Positions 18,510 through 27,562 of a stretch of DNA of 64,000 bases are shown here, piece after piece. The notes beneath the pieces are model-generated. The model worked only from the letters and a program-made list of their open reading frames with translations, was not told the DNA's origin and ran no database searches. The position numbers were made by a program, and so were the translations under genes. The DNA is taken from the NCBI GenBank assembly GCA_029861955.1, contig JAOTYK010000009.1, positions 1 through 64,000 on the forward strand, read 5' to 3'. The stretch's first letter is position 1, and every line of letters starts with the position of its first letter. Source of the DNA: Acidobacteriota bacterium (GTDB lineage Bacteria > Acidobacteriota > Polarisedimenticolia > Polarisedimenticolales > Polarisedimenticolaceae).

Positions 18510-20564
18510 ATGGCCGTCGCCGAGAACATCATCGCCAGGGCGCGGGAAGCCCTCGACCTGGACAGCTATCGCGCGCAGAACTGGAGCGGCACGTTCAGCG
18601 ACTACCTGGACATGGTCCGCGACGACCCTCGAATCGCACGTACGGCGTTCGAACGGATGTACGACATGATCCTCGCCGGCGGGACCCGCGAGTATGTCGA
18701 CAACAAGAAGAAGATCACGCACTACAACTTCTTCGACGACGCGACCCAGGATGGCGGCGACGCGATCTACGGCCTCGACATCCCGTTGATGAAGTTGGTC
18801 AACATCTTCAAGTCCGCCGCCCAGCGTTACGGCACGGAGCGTCGGGTGATCCTGCTCCACGGGCCGGTGGGATCGTCGAAGAGCACGATCGCTCGCCTGC
18901 TGAAACGGGGACTCGAGCGCTACTCCAAGGGTCCGGACGGCGCGATGTACACCTTCGGCTGGATCCGTGACCTCGATAGTCCGGACGAGGTTCAGGCCTG
19001 CCCGATGCACGAGGAGCCGTTGCATCTGGTTCCCGAATCACTGCGAGAGATGATCGCCGGCGACCTCAATCAGGGGCGTGGCGACAACGACGAACTGGTC
19101 CGCATCGAGGGCGATCTCTGCCCCTTCTGTCGGCAGGAGTTCCGCGAGCTCTCCACACGCTACGCCGGCGACTGGTCTCGCGTGATCAAGCATGTCCAGG
19201 TGAAACGACTGTTGCTGTCTGCGCAGGATCGAGTCGGCATCGGCACGTTCCAGCCCAAGGACGAGAAGAACCAGGACAGCACCGAGTTGACGGGCGATAT
19301 CAACTATCGGCTGATCGCCGAGTATGGCTCCGATTCCGACCCGCGGGCTTTCAACTTCGACGGCGAGTTCAACATCGCCAACCGCGGCATGATCGAGTTT
19401 ATCGAGGTTCTGAAGTTGGACGTGGCGTTCCTCTACGAGCTTCTCGGCGCCAGCCAGGAACACCAGATCAAGCCTAAGAAGTTCCCGCAGACCTTCATCG
19501 ACGAGGTGATCATCGGCCACACCAACGAGCCGGAGTACCGTCGACTGCAAAACAACGAATACATGGAAGCGCTCCGCGACCGAACCGTCAAGGTCGACAT
19601 CCCGTACATCACGAAGCTCAACGAAGAGATCAAGATCTACCAGAAGGACTACAACACCGGTCGGATCCGTGGGAAACATATCGCGCCCCACACGATCGAG
19701 ATGGCCGCGATGTGGGCCGTTCTGACGCGTCTCGAGGACCCGAAGAAGCACAACCTGACGTCGATGCAGAAGATGAAGCTGTACAACGGCAAGACCCTGG
19801 CCGGGTTTACCGAGGACAACGTCAAGGAGCTTCGCAAGGAGTCCCGCAGGGAGGGAATGGACGGCATCTCCCCGCGCTATATCCAGGACAAGATTTCCAA
19901 CGCCCTTGTGACGGACGTCAGTATGCGTTGCGTCAATCCCTTCATCGTTCTGAACGAGCTGGAGTCCGGGCTACGACAACATACGTTGATCAGCAGCGAG
20001 GACCAGCGCACACGGTACCGTGAACTGCTGGACGACGTCCGTCGCGAGTACGAGGACATCGTCAAGAACGAAGTGCAGCGTGCCATCGCAGCCGACGAGG
20101 CGGCGATCTCGCGACTCTGCGGGAACTACGTCGACAACCTCAAGGCCTACACCCAGAAGGAGCGGGTGCGGAACCCGTACACCGGTCAGGACGAGGATCC
20201 GGACGAGCGTTTGATGCGTGCCATCGAGGAGAAGATCGATATCCCGGAGGCCCGCAAGGACGACTTCCGTCGGGAGGTCATGAACTACATCGGCGCGTTG
20301 TCCCTCGAGGGTAAGCGGTTTGACTATCGCACCAACGAGCGGCTGCACAAGGCACTCGAACTGAAACTGTTCGAGGATCAGAAGGACTCGATCAAGCTGA
20401 CGAGTCTGGTCTCCAGTGTCGTCGATCAGGAGACGCAGGAGAAGATCGACATCGTCAAGGGGCGCCTGGTACGGGACTACGGCTACTGCGACTCGTGTGC
20501 CACCGATGTCCTGCACTTCGTCGCCAGCATCTTCGCCCGCGGAGATGTGAAAGAAACGGAATAG
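18510..20564 (+). CDS. prkA: PrkA family serine protein kinase
   Basis: The protein has 684 aa from ATG 18510, which is preceded by GAGGAGG; the in-frame ATG at 18423 has no such site. An AAA+ domain (P-loop GPVGSSKST at residues 118-126) is followed by the PrkA C-terminal kinase-like domain. PrkA-type proteins respond to starvation and sporulation-like stress and bind RNA or phosphorylate proteins. It is the first gene of the conserved prkA-yeaH-spoVR set found in many bacteria, and the same three genes follow each other here within 18 and 14 bp. Confidence 0.96.
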   Translation: MAVAENIIARAREALDLDSYRAQNWSGTFSDYLDMVRDDPRIARTAFERMYDMILAGGTREYVDNKKKITHYNFFDDATQDGGDAIYGLDIPLMKLVNIFKSAAQRYGTERRVILLHGPVGSSKSTIARLLKRGLERYSKGPDGAMYTFGWIRDLDSPDEVQACPMHEEPLHLVPESLREMIAGDLNQGRGDNDELVRIEGDLCPFCRQEFRELSTRYAGDWSRVIKHVQVKRLLLSAQDRVGIGTFQPKDEKNQDSTELTGDINYRLIAEYGSDSDPRAFNFDGEFNIANRGMIEFIEVLKLDVAFLYELLGASQEHQIKPKKFPQTFIDEVIIGHTNEPEYRRLQNNEYMEALRDRTVKVDIPYITKLNEEIKIYQKDYNTGRIRGKHIAPHTIEMAAMWAVLTRLEDPKKHNLTSMQKMKLYNGKTLAGFTEDNVKELRKESRREGMDGISPRYIQDKISNALVTDVSMRCVNPFIVLNELESGLRQHTLISSEDQRTRYRELLDDVRREYEDIVKNEVQRAIAADEAAISRLCGNYVDNLKAYTQKERVRNPYTGQDEDPDERLMRAIEEKIDIPEARKDDFRREVMNYIGALSLEGKRFDYRTNERLHKALELKLFEDQKDSIKLTSLVSSVVDQETQEKIDIVKGRLVRDYGYCDSCATDVLHFVASIFARGDVKETE

Positions 20565-20582
20565 CCCGACAGGATCTGTTAC

Positions 20583-21656
20583 ATGTCAAGAATCCAGAGC
20601 GACGTCAACCGCTTCCGCAACATCGTCAAGGGGCGTGTGCGAGAAGAGTTGCGCAAGCATCTGGGTCAGCACGATCTCTACGGCAAGCAGGGAAAGCGCA
20701 CGGTCGCGATCCCGATCCCCCATCTGGAGCTTCCACGCTTCGTCCACGATCCCGGCGGCAAGGGCGTCGGTCAGGGTGACGGCGACGGCGAGGGCGAGGG
20801 CAGCAAGGCCGGCAAGGATCCCGGACAGCACGTCCTCGAGGCTGAGTTCAGTGTCGAGGAGCTGGCGGAGATGCTGGGGGACGCGCTGGAGCTGCCCCGC
20901 ATCGAACCCAAGGGACACGACGAGTTGGAGAGTGGGGGTGGGCAGTACACGGGTATCGCCAACGTGGGCCCCGAATCCCTTCGTCATTTCAAACGTTCGT
21001 ACCGTCAGGCCATGCGTCGGATGATCTCCAACGGATCGTACGATCCGGTCCAACCGAAGATCGTCCTCGAGCGAGGCGATCGTCGCTATCGCTCGTGGAA
21101 ACCGAAGAAGCAGCAGAGCGCCAACGCGGTCATCATGTACGTGATGGATGTGTCCGGTTCCATGGGAGCCGACCAGAAGGAACTGGTCCGCATCGAGAGT
21201 TTCTGGCTGGATGCGTGGATTCGCAAACACTACGACGGCGTCCACAACGTCTACATTGTTCACGATGCGGCGGCGAAGGAAGTCGATCGAGAGACGTTCT
21301 TCCGGATCCGCGAGTCCGGCGGCACGGTCATCTCCTCTGCCTACGAGTTGGCACGACGGATATTCGAGGAGCGATACCCGGTCGATGACTGGAATCTCTA
21401 CCTGTTCCACTTCACCGACGGTGAGAACTACAGCCGGCAGGACACGGAGAAGTGCACGAAGATGCTGACAGAGACGATGTTGCCCAAGCTGAACCTCTTC
21501 GGCTACGGACAGGTTGAGAGTTACGGAACCAGCGGCGACTTCTACGACGCACTGAAGAAAGATCTCAAGGACGAAGAGAAGGTTGCGCTGTCACGGATTC
21601 CGGATCGCGACGCCATCGCCGGTTCGATCAAGACACTGCTTGGTAAGGGTCGCTAG
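20583..21656 (+). CDS. yeaH: YeaH/YhbH family (DUF444) protein
   Basis: The 357-aa protein is basic at the N-terminus, with a Gly/Asp/Glu-rich linker (about 61-80). A VWA-like domain starts near residue 175 with MDVSGSMGADQKE, a MIDAS-type metal site. It is the second member of the prkA-yeaH-spoVR operon. The family is required in stress responses together with PrkA, but the biochemical activity is not settled. The start ATG is preceded by AGGA. Confidence 0.94.
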   Translation: MSRIQSDVNRFRNIVKGRVREELRKHLGQHDLYGKQGKRTVAIPIPHLELPRFVHDPGGKGVGQGDGDGEGEGSKAGKDPGQHVLEAEFSVEELAEMLGDALELPRIEPKGHDELESGGGQYTGIANVGPESLRHFKRSYRQAMRRMISNGSYDPVQPKIVLERGDRRYRSWKPKKQQSANAVIMYVMDVSGSMGADQKELVRIESFWLDAWIRKHYDGVHNVYIVHDAAAKEVDRETFFRIRESGGTVISSAYELARRIFEERYPVDDWNLYLFHFTDGENYSRQDTEKCTKMLTETMLPKLNLFGYGQVESYGTSGDFYDALKKDLKDEEKVALSRIPDRDAIAGSIKTLLGKGR

Positions 21657-21670
21657 ACCGGGGGAAGACG

Positions 21671-23194
21671 ATGAAGCTGATTCCACTGCCACTGGAACTG
21701 GCACGAGCCCAGGAGACGATCGAGGCGATCGCCCGGGACGAGTGTGGATTGGATTTTTATCGCACCGTCTTCGAGATGGTCGACTACGAGCAGATGAACG
21801 CACTGGCGGCGTACGGTGGTTTTCCGACCCGCTATCCCCACTATCGATTCGGCATGGAGTACCAGCAGCTCAGCAAGAGCTATGAGTACGGTCTGCACAA
21901 GATCTACGAGATGGTCATCAACAACGATCCGACCTACGCCTACCTTCTGGAAGGCAACATGATGTTGGATCAGAAGCTGGTGATGGCCCACGTCTACGGC
22001 CACGCGGATTTCTTCAAGACCAACATGTACTTCGGTCATACCAACCGTCGCATGATCGATGAGATGGCCAATCACGCCACACGGATACGACGCTATCAGG
22101 AGCGCTTCGGCGTCGGGCCGGTCGAGCGCTTCATCGACTCGTGTCTTGCCATCGAGGACCTGATCGATCCCAACGCGGTCTTCCGCGGTGCGGGCAATGG
22201 CGTCGAGTCGGTGATCGAGCGACCTCCGGTCAGCGAGAACGTGGGCAAGATGGAGGCGAAGCAATACATGGATCGCTACATCAACCCTCCCGAGTACCTC
22301 GAGGCGCAGCAGGCCAAGCTGGATCAGGCCGAGCAGTCTGCCCGGAAATTCCCGGCTCAGCCGGAACGGGACCTGATGGGTTTCCTGCTGAAACACGCGC
22401 CGCTGGACAACTGGGAAAGGGATGTCCTCGATTCGATCCGTGAGGAGGCCTACTACTTCCTCCCGCAACGTCAGACCAAGGTGATGAACGAGGGTTGGGC
22501 CTGCTACTGGCACAGCAAGATCATGACCGGCCGTGTCCTCACCGACGCCGAGGTGATCGACTACGCCGACCATCATTCGGGGACCGTGGCGACACAGCCC
22601 GGGCGACTGAACCCCTACAAGCTGGGGCTGGAGCTATTCCGCGACATCAAACGACGCTGGGATATGGGTCAGTTCGGTTCCGAGTGGGGAGACTGTCAGG
22701 ACATGGCCGAGCGTCACGCCTGGGATCGGGAGACCGGTCTTGGACTCGAGAAGATCTTCGAGGTACGACGGGTTCATTGTGACGCGACGTTCCTGGACGC
22801 CTTTCTGACGCCGGAATTCTGCGCCGAGCAGAAGCTGTTCGTCAGCAAGGAGCAGGGCGCCCAACCGAAGACCCACATCTCGTCCCGGGAGTTCGCCGAG
22901 ATCAAACAGATGATGCTGTTCCAGTTCACCAACGGTGGCCGACCGGTGATCGAGCTGGTCGATGCCAACTACGCTAATCGGGGCGAACTGCTCCTGACCC
23001 ACGACCACGTCGGCATCGACCTGCGTTGGGACTGGGCCGCGGAAGTCCTGAGAGAAGTGGTGCAGTTGTGGCGAAGACCGGTCAACCTCGAAACCCTCCG
23101 CGAGGGTAAGGCCGTCCGTCTCCGCCACGACGGCGAGAACGCTTCTGAAGAGGACCTCGAGGCCATCACTCGAAGCGAGGCCAAGGCAAGTTAA
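21671..23194 (+). CDS. spoVR: SpoVR family protein
   Basis: The 507-aa protein has the SpoVR/YcgB hallmarks: YPHYRFGMEYQQLSKSYEYG, the HVYGHADFFKTN stretch and VMNEGWACYWHSKIM. The name comes from spore-cortex formation in Bacillus, but the gene is common in non-sporulating bacteria as part of this trio. It starts 14 bp after yeaH with a GGGGGAAG Shine-Dalgarno. The last 4 bases overlap the converging hypothetical gene. Confidence 0.95.
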   Translation: MKLIPLPLELARAQETIEAIARDECGLDFYRTVFEMVDYEQMNALAAYGGFPTRYPHYRFGMEYQQLSKSYEYGLHKIYEMVINNDPTYAYLLEGNMMLDQKLVMAHVYGHADFFKTNMYFGHTNRRMIDEMANHATRIRRYQERFGVGPVERFIDSCLAIEDLIDPNAVFRGAGNGVESVIERPPVSENVGKMEAKQYMDRYINPPEYLEAQQAKLDQAEQSARKFPAQPERDLMGFLLKHAPLDNWERDVLDSIREEAYYFLPQRQTKVMNEGWACYWHSKIMTGRVLTDAEVIDYADHHSGTVATQPGRLNPYKLGLELFRDIKRRWDMGQFGSEWGDCQDMAERHAWDRETGLGLEKIFEVRRVHCDATFLDAFLTPEFCAEQKLFVSKEQGAQPKTHISSREFAEIKQMMLFQFTNGGRPVIELVDANYANRGELLLTHDHVGIDLRWDWAAEVLREVVQLWRRPVNLETLREGKAVRLRHDGENASEEDLEAITRSEAKAS

Positions 23195-23835
23195 CGCTTT
23201 CGGTGTCCCTTGCCTCGGTGCGCGTGTTTCGGTTTCCCCTTTATCTTTCCGTGGGGATGTCGCGAGTGGTACTCGTGAGCCAACACGTGCCGTAGGTTGC
23301 CCCCCGCACGCTTTTCCATCGCGGCCTCGATCGACAGATCGTAGTAGTCGGAGATCATCCGCACCGCCACCAGATTGCGAGCGTCGGCGTCGCTCAGGGT
23401 GAAGGCCGCCCGACGATTCTGACGATGTTTCTTCCAGTACCCGTAGGCCTTGCCATAGGGCGGCCCCGGGGCCCGCTCGACCGGCACGAACCAGACGTCG
23501 TGATTCAGGCCCAGGTGGGCGGAGATCTGCCACCAGCTTCTGCCCTGCCGTCGGAGCTGCCAGATCTGGTCTGCGTTTTGACCGGAGTGGCGGGAGACGA
23601 ACAAGGCCACCGCCAGATCGTCGGGGTTGTCGTATCGCACGGCTACCTGGCGAACGGTGTCATGGTCCCGGTCGAAATAACGGGACGAGATGGCGACGTA
23701 CAGCTCGCCATCGTCGCCAACCGGGATGTTGGCGCCAAAGCTGATATCCACACCGGCAGCGGCCGGAGAGTAGCCGACCACAAGGACCACGGCCATGGCC
23801 ATGACCCAACTGCCGACTCTTCGATTCCGATTCAT
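23191..23835 (-). CDS. Hypothetical exported protein
   Basis: The protein has 214 aa from ATG 23835 (AAGGAGT 6 nt upstream). A signal peptide (MNRNRRVGSWVMAMAVVLVVGYSPAAA) is cleaved near residue 27. The mature part begins with a beta-rich stretch (VDISFGANIPVGDDGELYVAI) and contains R-x-DNPDDLAVALFVSRHSG. It ends in a strongly basic His/Lys/Gly tail (HPHGKIKGKPKHAHRGKG) that could bind nucleic acid, metal or anionic polymer. It resembles other uncharacterised exported proteins with a short helical repeat, but no named family is claimed. The gene converges on spoVR. Confidence 0.72.
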   Translation of the reverse strand: MNRNRRVGSWVMAMAVVLVVGYSPAAAGVDISFGANIPVGDDGELYVAISSRYFDRDHDTVRQVAVRYDNPDDLAVALFVSRHSGQNADQIWQLRRQGRSWWQISAHLGLNHDVWFVPVERAPGPPYGKAYGYWKKHRQNRRAAFTLSDADARNLVAVRMISDYYDLSIEAAMEKRAGGNLRHVLAHEYHSRHPHGKIKGKPKHAHRGKGHRKR

Positions 23836-23944
23836 GGGTGACTCCTTCTCGGATCTATCGGACTTCTGGAGTCGAATGTAGGCCGAGCCCATCCTGTGAC
23901 AACCGCGTCGATGACGAAACCGTCATTCCGTGTCGCGAACCGAA

Positions 23945-24316
23945 TCATCGAAATGGAGAGACCGTCTCCGCGGCGATGCGAACGACGCATAATTCAAGGT
24001 TTATCGCGTGACAGACGTTGCTAAAAACATCCGAACAATCGGGACGAAATCTGCAGCTCCCGGTGCCGGTTGTCTCGATGCGACAGCCACACGCCAGAGA
24101 GCCTTGGCGGACGCAACTGCAGAACTCCTCGATGGGAGACGGCCGATGCTTGTCGTCGTCCCCTGCCGGGCTGTGGAAGGACGGTGACGCCGGGTCTGCC
24201 CAGACCGCAAACAGCGCCTGGTAGTCCGGTTCGGATTGCGGCGTGGCTTCTGCCGCCGACGTCAACAGACCCAACGTGAGTGCCAGAGCAAGGGCCAGGG
24301 CTCGAGATGCTTTCAT
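23945..24316 (-). CDS. Small cysteine-rich exported protein, hypothetical
   Basis: The protein has 123 aa from ATG 24316, chosen because GAGGGGGAG precedes it and a clear signal peptide follows (MKASRALALALALTLGLLTSAAEA). The mature C-terminal half holds eight cysteines, including CSC, CGC and later single cysteines, suggesting a disulfide-bonded secreted domain. No family is recognised. It is divergent from the REC-kinase gene at 24508, sharing a 191-bp upstream region. Confidence 0.65.
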   Translation of the reverse strand: MKASRALALALALTLGLLTSAAEATPQSEPDYQALFAVWADPASPSFHSPAGDDDKHRPSPIEEFCSCVRQGSLACGCRIETTGTGSCRFRPDCSDVFSNVCHAINLELCVVRIAAETVSPFR

Positions 24317-24507
24317 GGTGACTCCCCCTCGTGAGGCGATGCGGGACCGGTCCATGGAACATGAGTCGGAACGAGGCTTAATTCCCCCTGAAACGGGCCA
24401 CCGCGGGTTCCGCATCGGAGACACCCCACCGCCTTGCCGATGGCCAAACGGGGCCCGATATTGCATAGAGCAGCAGAAGGGCGCCGCGTGACTAAAGGAG
24501 GGTTCCG

Positions 24508-25764
24508 ATGACACCCAATCGACGGGTGCTCGTCGTTGAGGACGACCCCGGGCTCCGGGATTTCTACAGCGATGTGCTCGAGATCGGACCGGGAGACCGG
24601 GTGATCGACGACAAACTCGATGTCACGCTAGTGGAGAGCGGCGTCATGGCGGTCGCCAGTGTCGAGGACGCTATCCGCCGTGGCGAACCGTTCTGTGGTG
24701 GCTTCTTCGATCTCGTCCTACCAGGCGAGCTGGACGGCATCGAGACCATGCGTCGAATCCGAGAGCTGGACCCTCACCTGTTCTTCTGTGTCGTATCCGG
24801 CGCCGAGACATCGATCCTGGATACGATCGACCCGATCTTCGAGGGCAGCGCCCAGGACTGGGAGTTTCTGGCCAAGCCCGCCGGCGTTGAAGAGATCTAC
24901 CGACGCGCGTTGGGGATGAGTGCTCGCTGGAATCATCGCCAGATTGTCGAGCAACAGGGCGAGCGTCACAACGTTCTGGCCGGCCTCGGTATGTTGGCCG
25001 CCGGATTGGCCCACGAGATCAACGGCCCGCTGGGGTTCGTTCACGACAATCTGACGACCCTCAAGCGTTACGGCGAACGGATCCGCGAGGCGATGGCGCT
25101 GTATGACCAGCTGGAGGAGGCACTGTCCGACGGCCGGCCGGTAACCGATCTCCTCACGCAGATCCACGGCTTCCGTCGTCAGAAGAAGATGGACTTCATT
25201 CTCGACGACCTGTCGGACGCCATCGAGCAGTCGATCGACGGCAGCAGCCTCGTACGAGATATCAGCAAGGCGATGAAGGCCCTCTCCCCCACTGACCGTG
25301 TGATGTCGGAGGCGGCGGACGTTGCCGATTGTTGTCGCCGGGCATTGCTGCTTGGGAGTCACGAGATCCGCAACGAGATCGACGTGGTGACCTCGATTCA
25401 AGAGCTGCCCCCGGTCCGTTGCAACGGCGCGGAGTTGACACAGATCCTCCTGAACCTGCTGGTCAACGCCGCCCATGCCATCGAGGGTCACGGCAAGATC
25501 CGGGTGCGCACCTATGGAATGAACGACCGCATCGTCATTGAAGTCGAGGACAACGGCTGCGGAATCTCTGCCGATCGCATCGAGCGGATCTTCGAACCGT
25601 TTTTCACCACCCGGGCGTCACGTGGCGGATCCGGCATGGGACTGATGTTGGTTCGCGACCTGGTGGAGAAGTATGACGGACAGGTAGAGGTTGAATCGAC
25701 GGTCGGCGAGGGAACCCTGATGAGAGTTGAGCTGCCCACGGTAGCCGAGGAGGATCGCGGATGA
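24508..25764 (+). CDS. Response regulator-histidine kinase (REC-HK order), first of a tandem pair
   Basis: The 418-aa protein starts at ATG 24508 behind AAAGGAGGG. The receiver domain comes first (residues 5-135): acidic pair EDD, phospho-acceptor Asp68 in FFDLVLPG, Ser98 and Lys123. The kinase follows, with His169 in AAGLAHEINGPL and the ATP-binding N box LLNLLVNAAHAIEG, G1 VEDNGCGIS, and GSGMGLMLVRDL. There is no membrane or PAS segment, so the input is probably phosphotransfer to its own receiver. It overlaps the next, paralogous gene by 4 nt. Confidence 0.9.
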   Translation: MTPNRRVLVVEDDPGLRDFYSDVLEIGPGDRVIDDKLDVTLVESGVMAVASVEDAIRRGEPFCGGFFDLVLPGELDGIETMRRIRELDPHLFFCVVSGAETSILDTIDPIFEGSAQDWEFLAKPAGVEEIYRRALGMSARWNHRQIVEQQGERHNVLAGLGMLAAGLAHEINGPLGFVHDNLTTLKRYGERIREAMALYDQLEEALSDGRPVTDLLTQIHGFRRQKKMDFILDDLSDAIEQSIDGSSLVRDISKAMKALSPTDRVMSEAADVADCCRRALLLGSHEIRNEIDVVTSIQELPPVRCNGAELTQILLNLLVNAAHAIEGHGKIRVRTYGMNDRIVIEVEDNGCGISADRIERIFEPFFTTRASRGGSGMGLMLVRDLVEKYDGQVEVESTVGEGTLMRVELPTVAEEDRG

Positions 25765-26936
25765 ACGGTAAGGTGCTATTCGTCGATGACGACTTAAACA
25801 TCCGTCGCTCGATCGAACGGTTGTTCTTCGATGACGACGAGATCGAGGTGACGACCGCTTCCGGGGCGGCAGAGGCGTTGCGGATGCTAAAGCTGAGTCC
25901 CGCAGACGTGGTGGTCTCCGATCAGATGATGCCGGAGATGGACGGGATCAGACTGTTGAAGGAGATCCGACGCGACTTCCCGGGAACCCGCCTGATGATG
26001 CTGACCGGCTATGGCGAGGCGATGGCCGACGAGATCGAATCGGAGTTGGGCTCCGACATGCCGGTCTTCAGCAAGCCCTGGGATATCGAAGATCTGCGTA
26101 GCTCGATCCAGAAGCTGCTGGTCGATCAACAAGAGATCGTGGAGCCCCCGACGGAACCGCAACACAGTACCCAGGGCATGCTGGCCGCGGGCCTGGCCCA
26201 CGAGATCTGTGGACCGCTGGCGTTCATTCGCTCGAACCTGGAAGTCTTGAATCGCTACGGAGACCGGGTCCGGGAGTTGATCGCCCTCTTCGAGCGGTTC
26301 GAGCGACAGGCCCAGCATGACCCGGAGTACGACGAGCTTCGAAAGGAACTAAATGCCGTTCGAGACGACGCCCACATCGACTTCATCCTCAAGGACCAAC
26401 GGGCACTGATCGAACAGTCTCTGGACGGCACGGCGCTCATCACCGACATCACCGCCGCTCTGGGTGCGCTGTCGCCCTCCGCCGAGCGTGGACACCGCTC
26501 CGACCCGGAGGCGTGTGTGGAGCGGGCGCTGCTGATCGCCCGTTACGAGGTCAAGGGGTCGGTCGAGGTCGTCCGCGAGATCGCGGCTGTCCCGGCGGTT
26601 CGCTGCAATGGGACGGAGCTGACGCAGATCCTGCTGAATCTGCTGATCAACGCCGCAGAGTCCATTCGAACGTCGGGACGGGTCACGGTCCGAGCCTTTA
26701 CCCACGACCAGCAAGTGGTCATCGAGGTCGAAGACGACGGCTGTGGAATCTCCCCCGAGCATCGAGGCCGCATCTTCGATCCGTACTTCACGACGAAGAA
26801 TTGCGTGACCGGTCTGGGGTTACCGCTGATCTCCGAGCTGGTGCGACGGAACCAGGGATTGATCGGTGTCCGTAGCGAGAGCGGTCGTGGCTCATGCTTC
26901 CGTATCGAACTTCCGATCGCCGACGACGAGGACTAG
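25761..26936 (+). CDS. Response regulator-histidine kinase (REC-HK order), second of a tandem pair
   Basis: The 391-aa protein starts in ATGA overlap with its paralogue. The receiver has DDD, phospho-acceptor Asp54 in VVSDQMMPEMDG, Thr82 and Lys105. The kinase has His147 in AAGLAHEICGPL, N box LLNLLINAAESI and G box VEDDGCGIS. The two proteins align throughout (e.g. RCNGxELTQILLNLL in both), showing tandem gene duplication. The response regulator on the opposite strand ends 4 nt inside this gene. Confidence 0.9.
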   Translation: MNGKVLFVDDDLNIRRSIERLFFDDDEIEVTTASGAAEALRMLKLSPADVVVSDQMMPEMDGIRLLKEIRRDFPGTRLMMLTGYGEAMADEIESELGSDMPVFSKPWDIEDLRSSIQKLLVDQQEIVEPPTEPQHSTQGMLAAGLAHEICGPLAFIRSNLEVLNRYGDRVRELIALFERFERQAQHDPEYDELRKELNAVRDDAHIDFILKDQRALIEQSLDGTALITDITAALGALSPSAERGHRSDPEACVERALLIARYEVKGSVEVVREIAAVPAVRCNGTELTQILLNLLINAAESIRTSGRVTVRAFTHDQQVVIEVEDDGCGISPEHRGRIFDPYFTTKNCVTGLGLPLISELVRRNQGLIGVRSESGRGSCFRIELPIADDED

Positions 26937-27550
26937 TCCTGGCCGATCGGCTCTTCTTGCTTCTGACCCGGATAGTGTTCCGTCAGGCAGTCCTGACATA
27001 GCGAGTGAGTGAACATCGCGTCGGATCGCGTCTCGATGTAGCTCTCCAGTCGATGCCAGGTGTCTTTGTCGTCGCGGATTTTTTTGCAGTACATGCAGAT
27101 CGGCAGAAGTCCCTGCAACGTCTTCACGTGGGCCAGAGCGCTCTCGAGCTCTTGAACCTTGTCTTCCAGGGCCGCCTCCAGATCCAGGATTCGTTTACCG
27201 ACGGCCAGTCTTGATCGCAACTCGTGGGGATCGAACGGCTTGATCAGGTAATCGTCCGCGCCGGCTTCCAGCCCGGTGACGATATCTTTCTTCTGACCCT
27301 TGGCCGTCAGGAAGATGATGTAGATGTACTTGTCGAACTCCATCTCGCGGATGCGTCGACAGACATCGACGCCGTCCATCTCCGGCATCATCCAGTCGAG
27401 GATTGCCAACCGGGGTGCGTCGGGCTTGATCAGACCCTCGAGTGCCTGAACACCGTTTTCCGTGCTCTCGACCTCGTAGTCCATTCTCTCCAACGTCACT
27501 TCCAGGAGGCGTCGTGAGACCTGGTCGTCTTCTGCAATCAGGACCTTCAT
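26933..27550 (-). CDS. Response regulator with coiled coil and CxxC/CxxC C-terminal module
   Basis: The protein has 205 aa from ATG 27550. An alternative ATG at 27556 sits too close to the AAAGGA site. The receiver domain has AEDD, phospho-Asp in AILDWMMPEMDG, Thr84 and Lys in LIKPFDP. A helical linker follows (EAALEDKVQELESALAH), then LLPICMYCKKIRDDKDTW and later SLCQDC. The two CxxC pairs probably bind zinc, a module seen at the end of many receiver proteins. There is no DNA-binding or GGDEF domain. It lies 12 bp downstream of the hybrid kinase on the same strand and is its likely partner. Confidence 0.88.
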   Translation of the reverse strand: MKVLIAEDDQVSRRLLEVTLERMDYEVESTENGVQALEGLIKPDAPRLAILDWMMPEMDGVDVCRRIREMEFDKYIYIIFLTAKGQKKDIVTGLEAGADDYLIKPFDPHELRSRLAVGKRILDLEAALEDKVQELESALAHVKTLQGLLPICMYCKKIRDDKDTWHRLESYIETRSDAMFTHSLCQDCLTEHYPGQKQEEPIGQD

Positions 27551-27562
27551 CGTCATTCCTTT

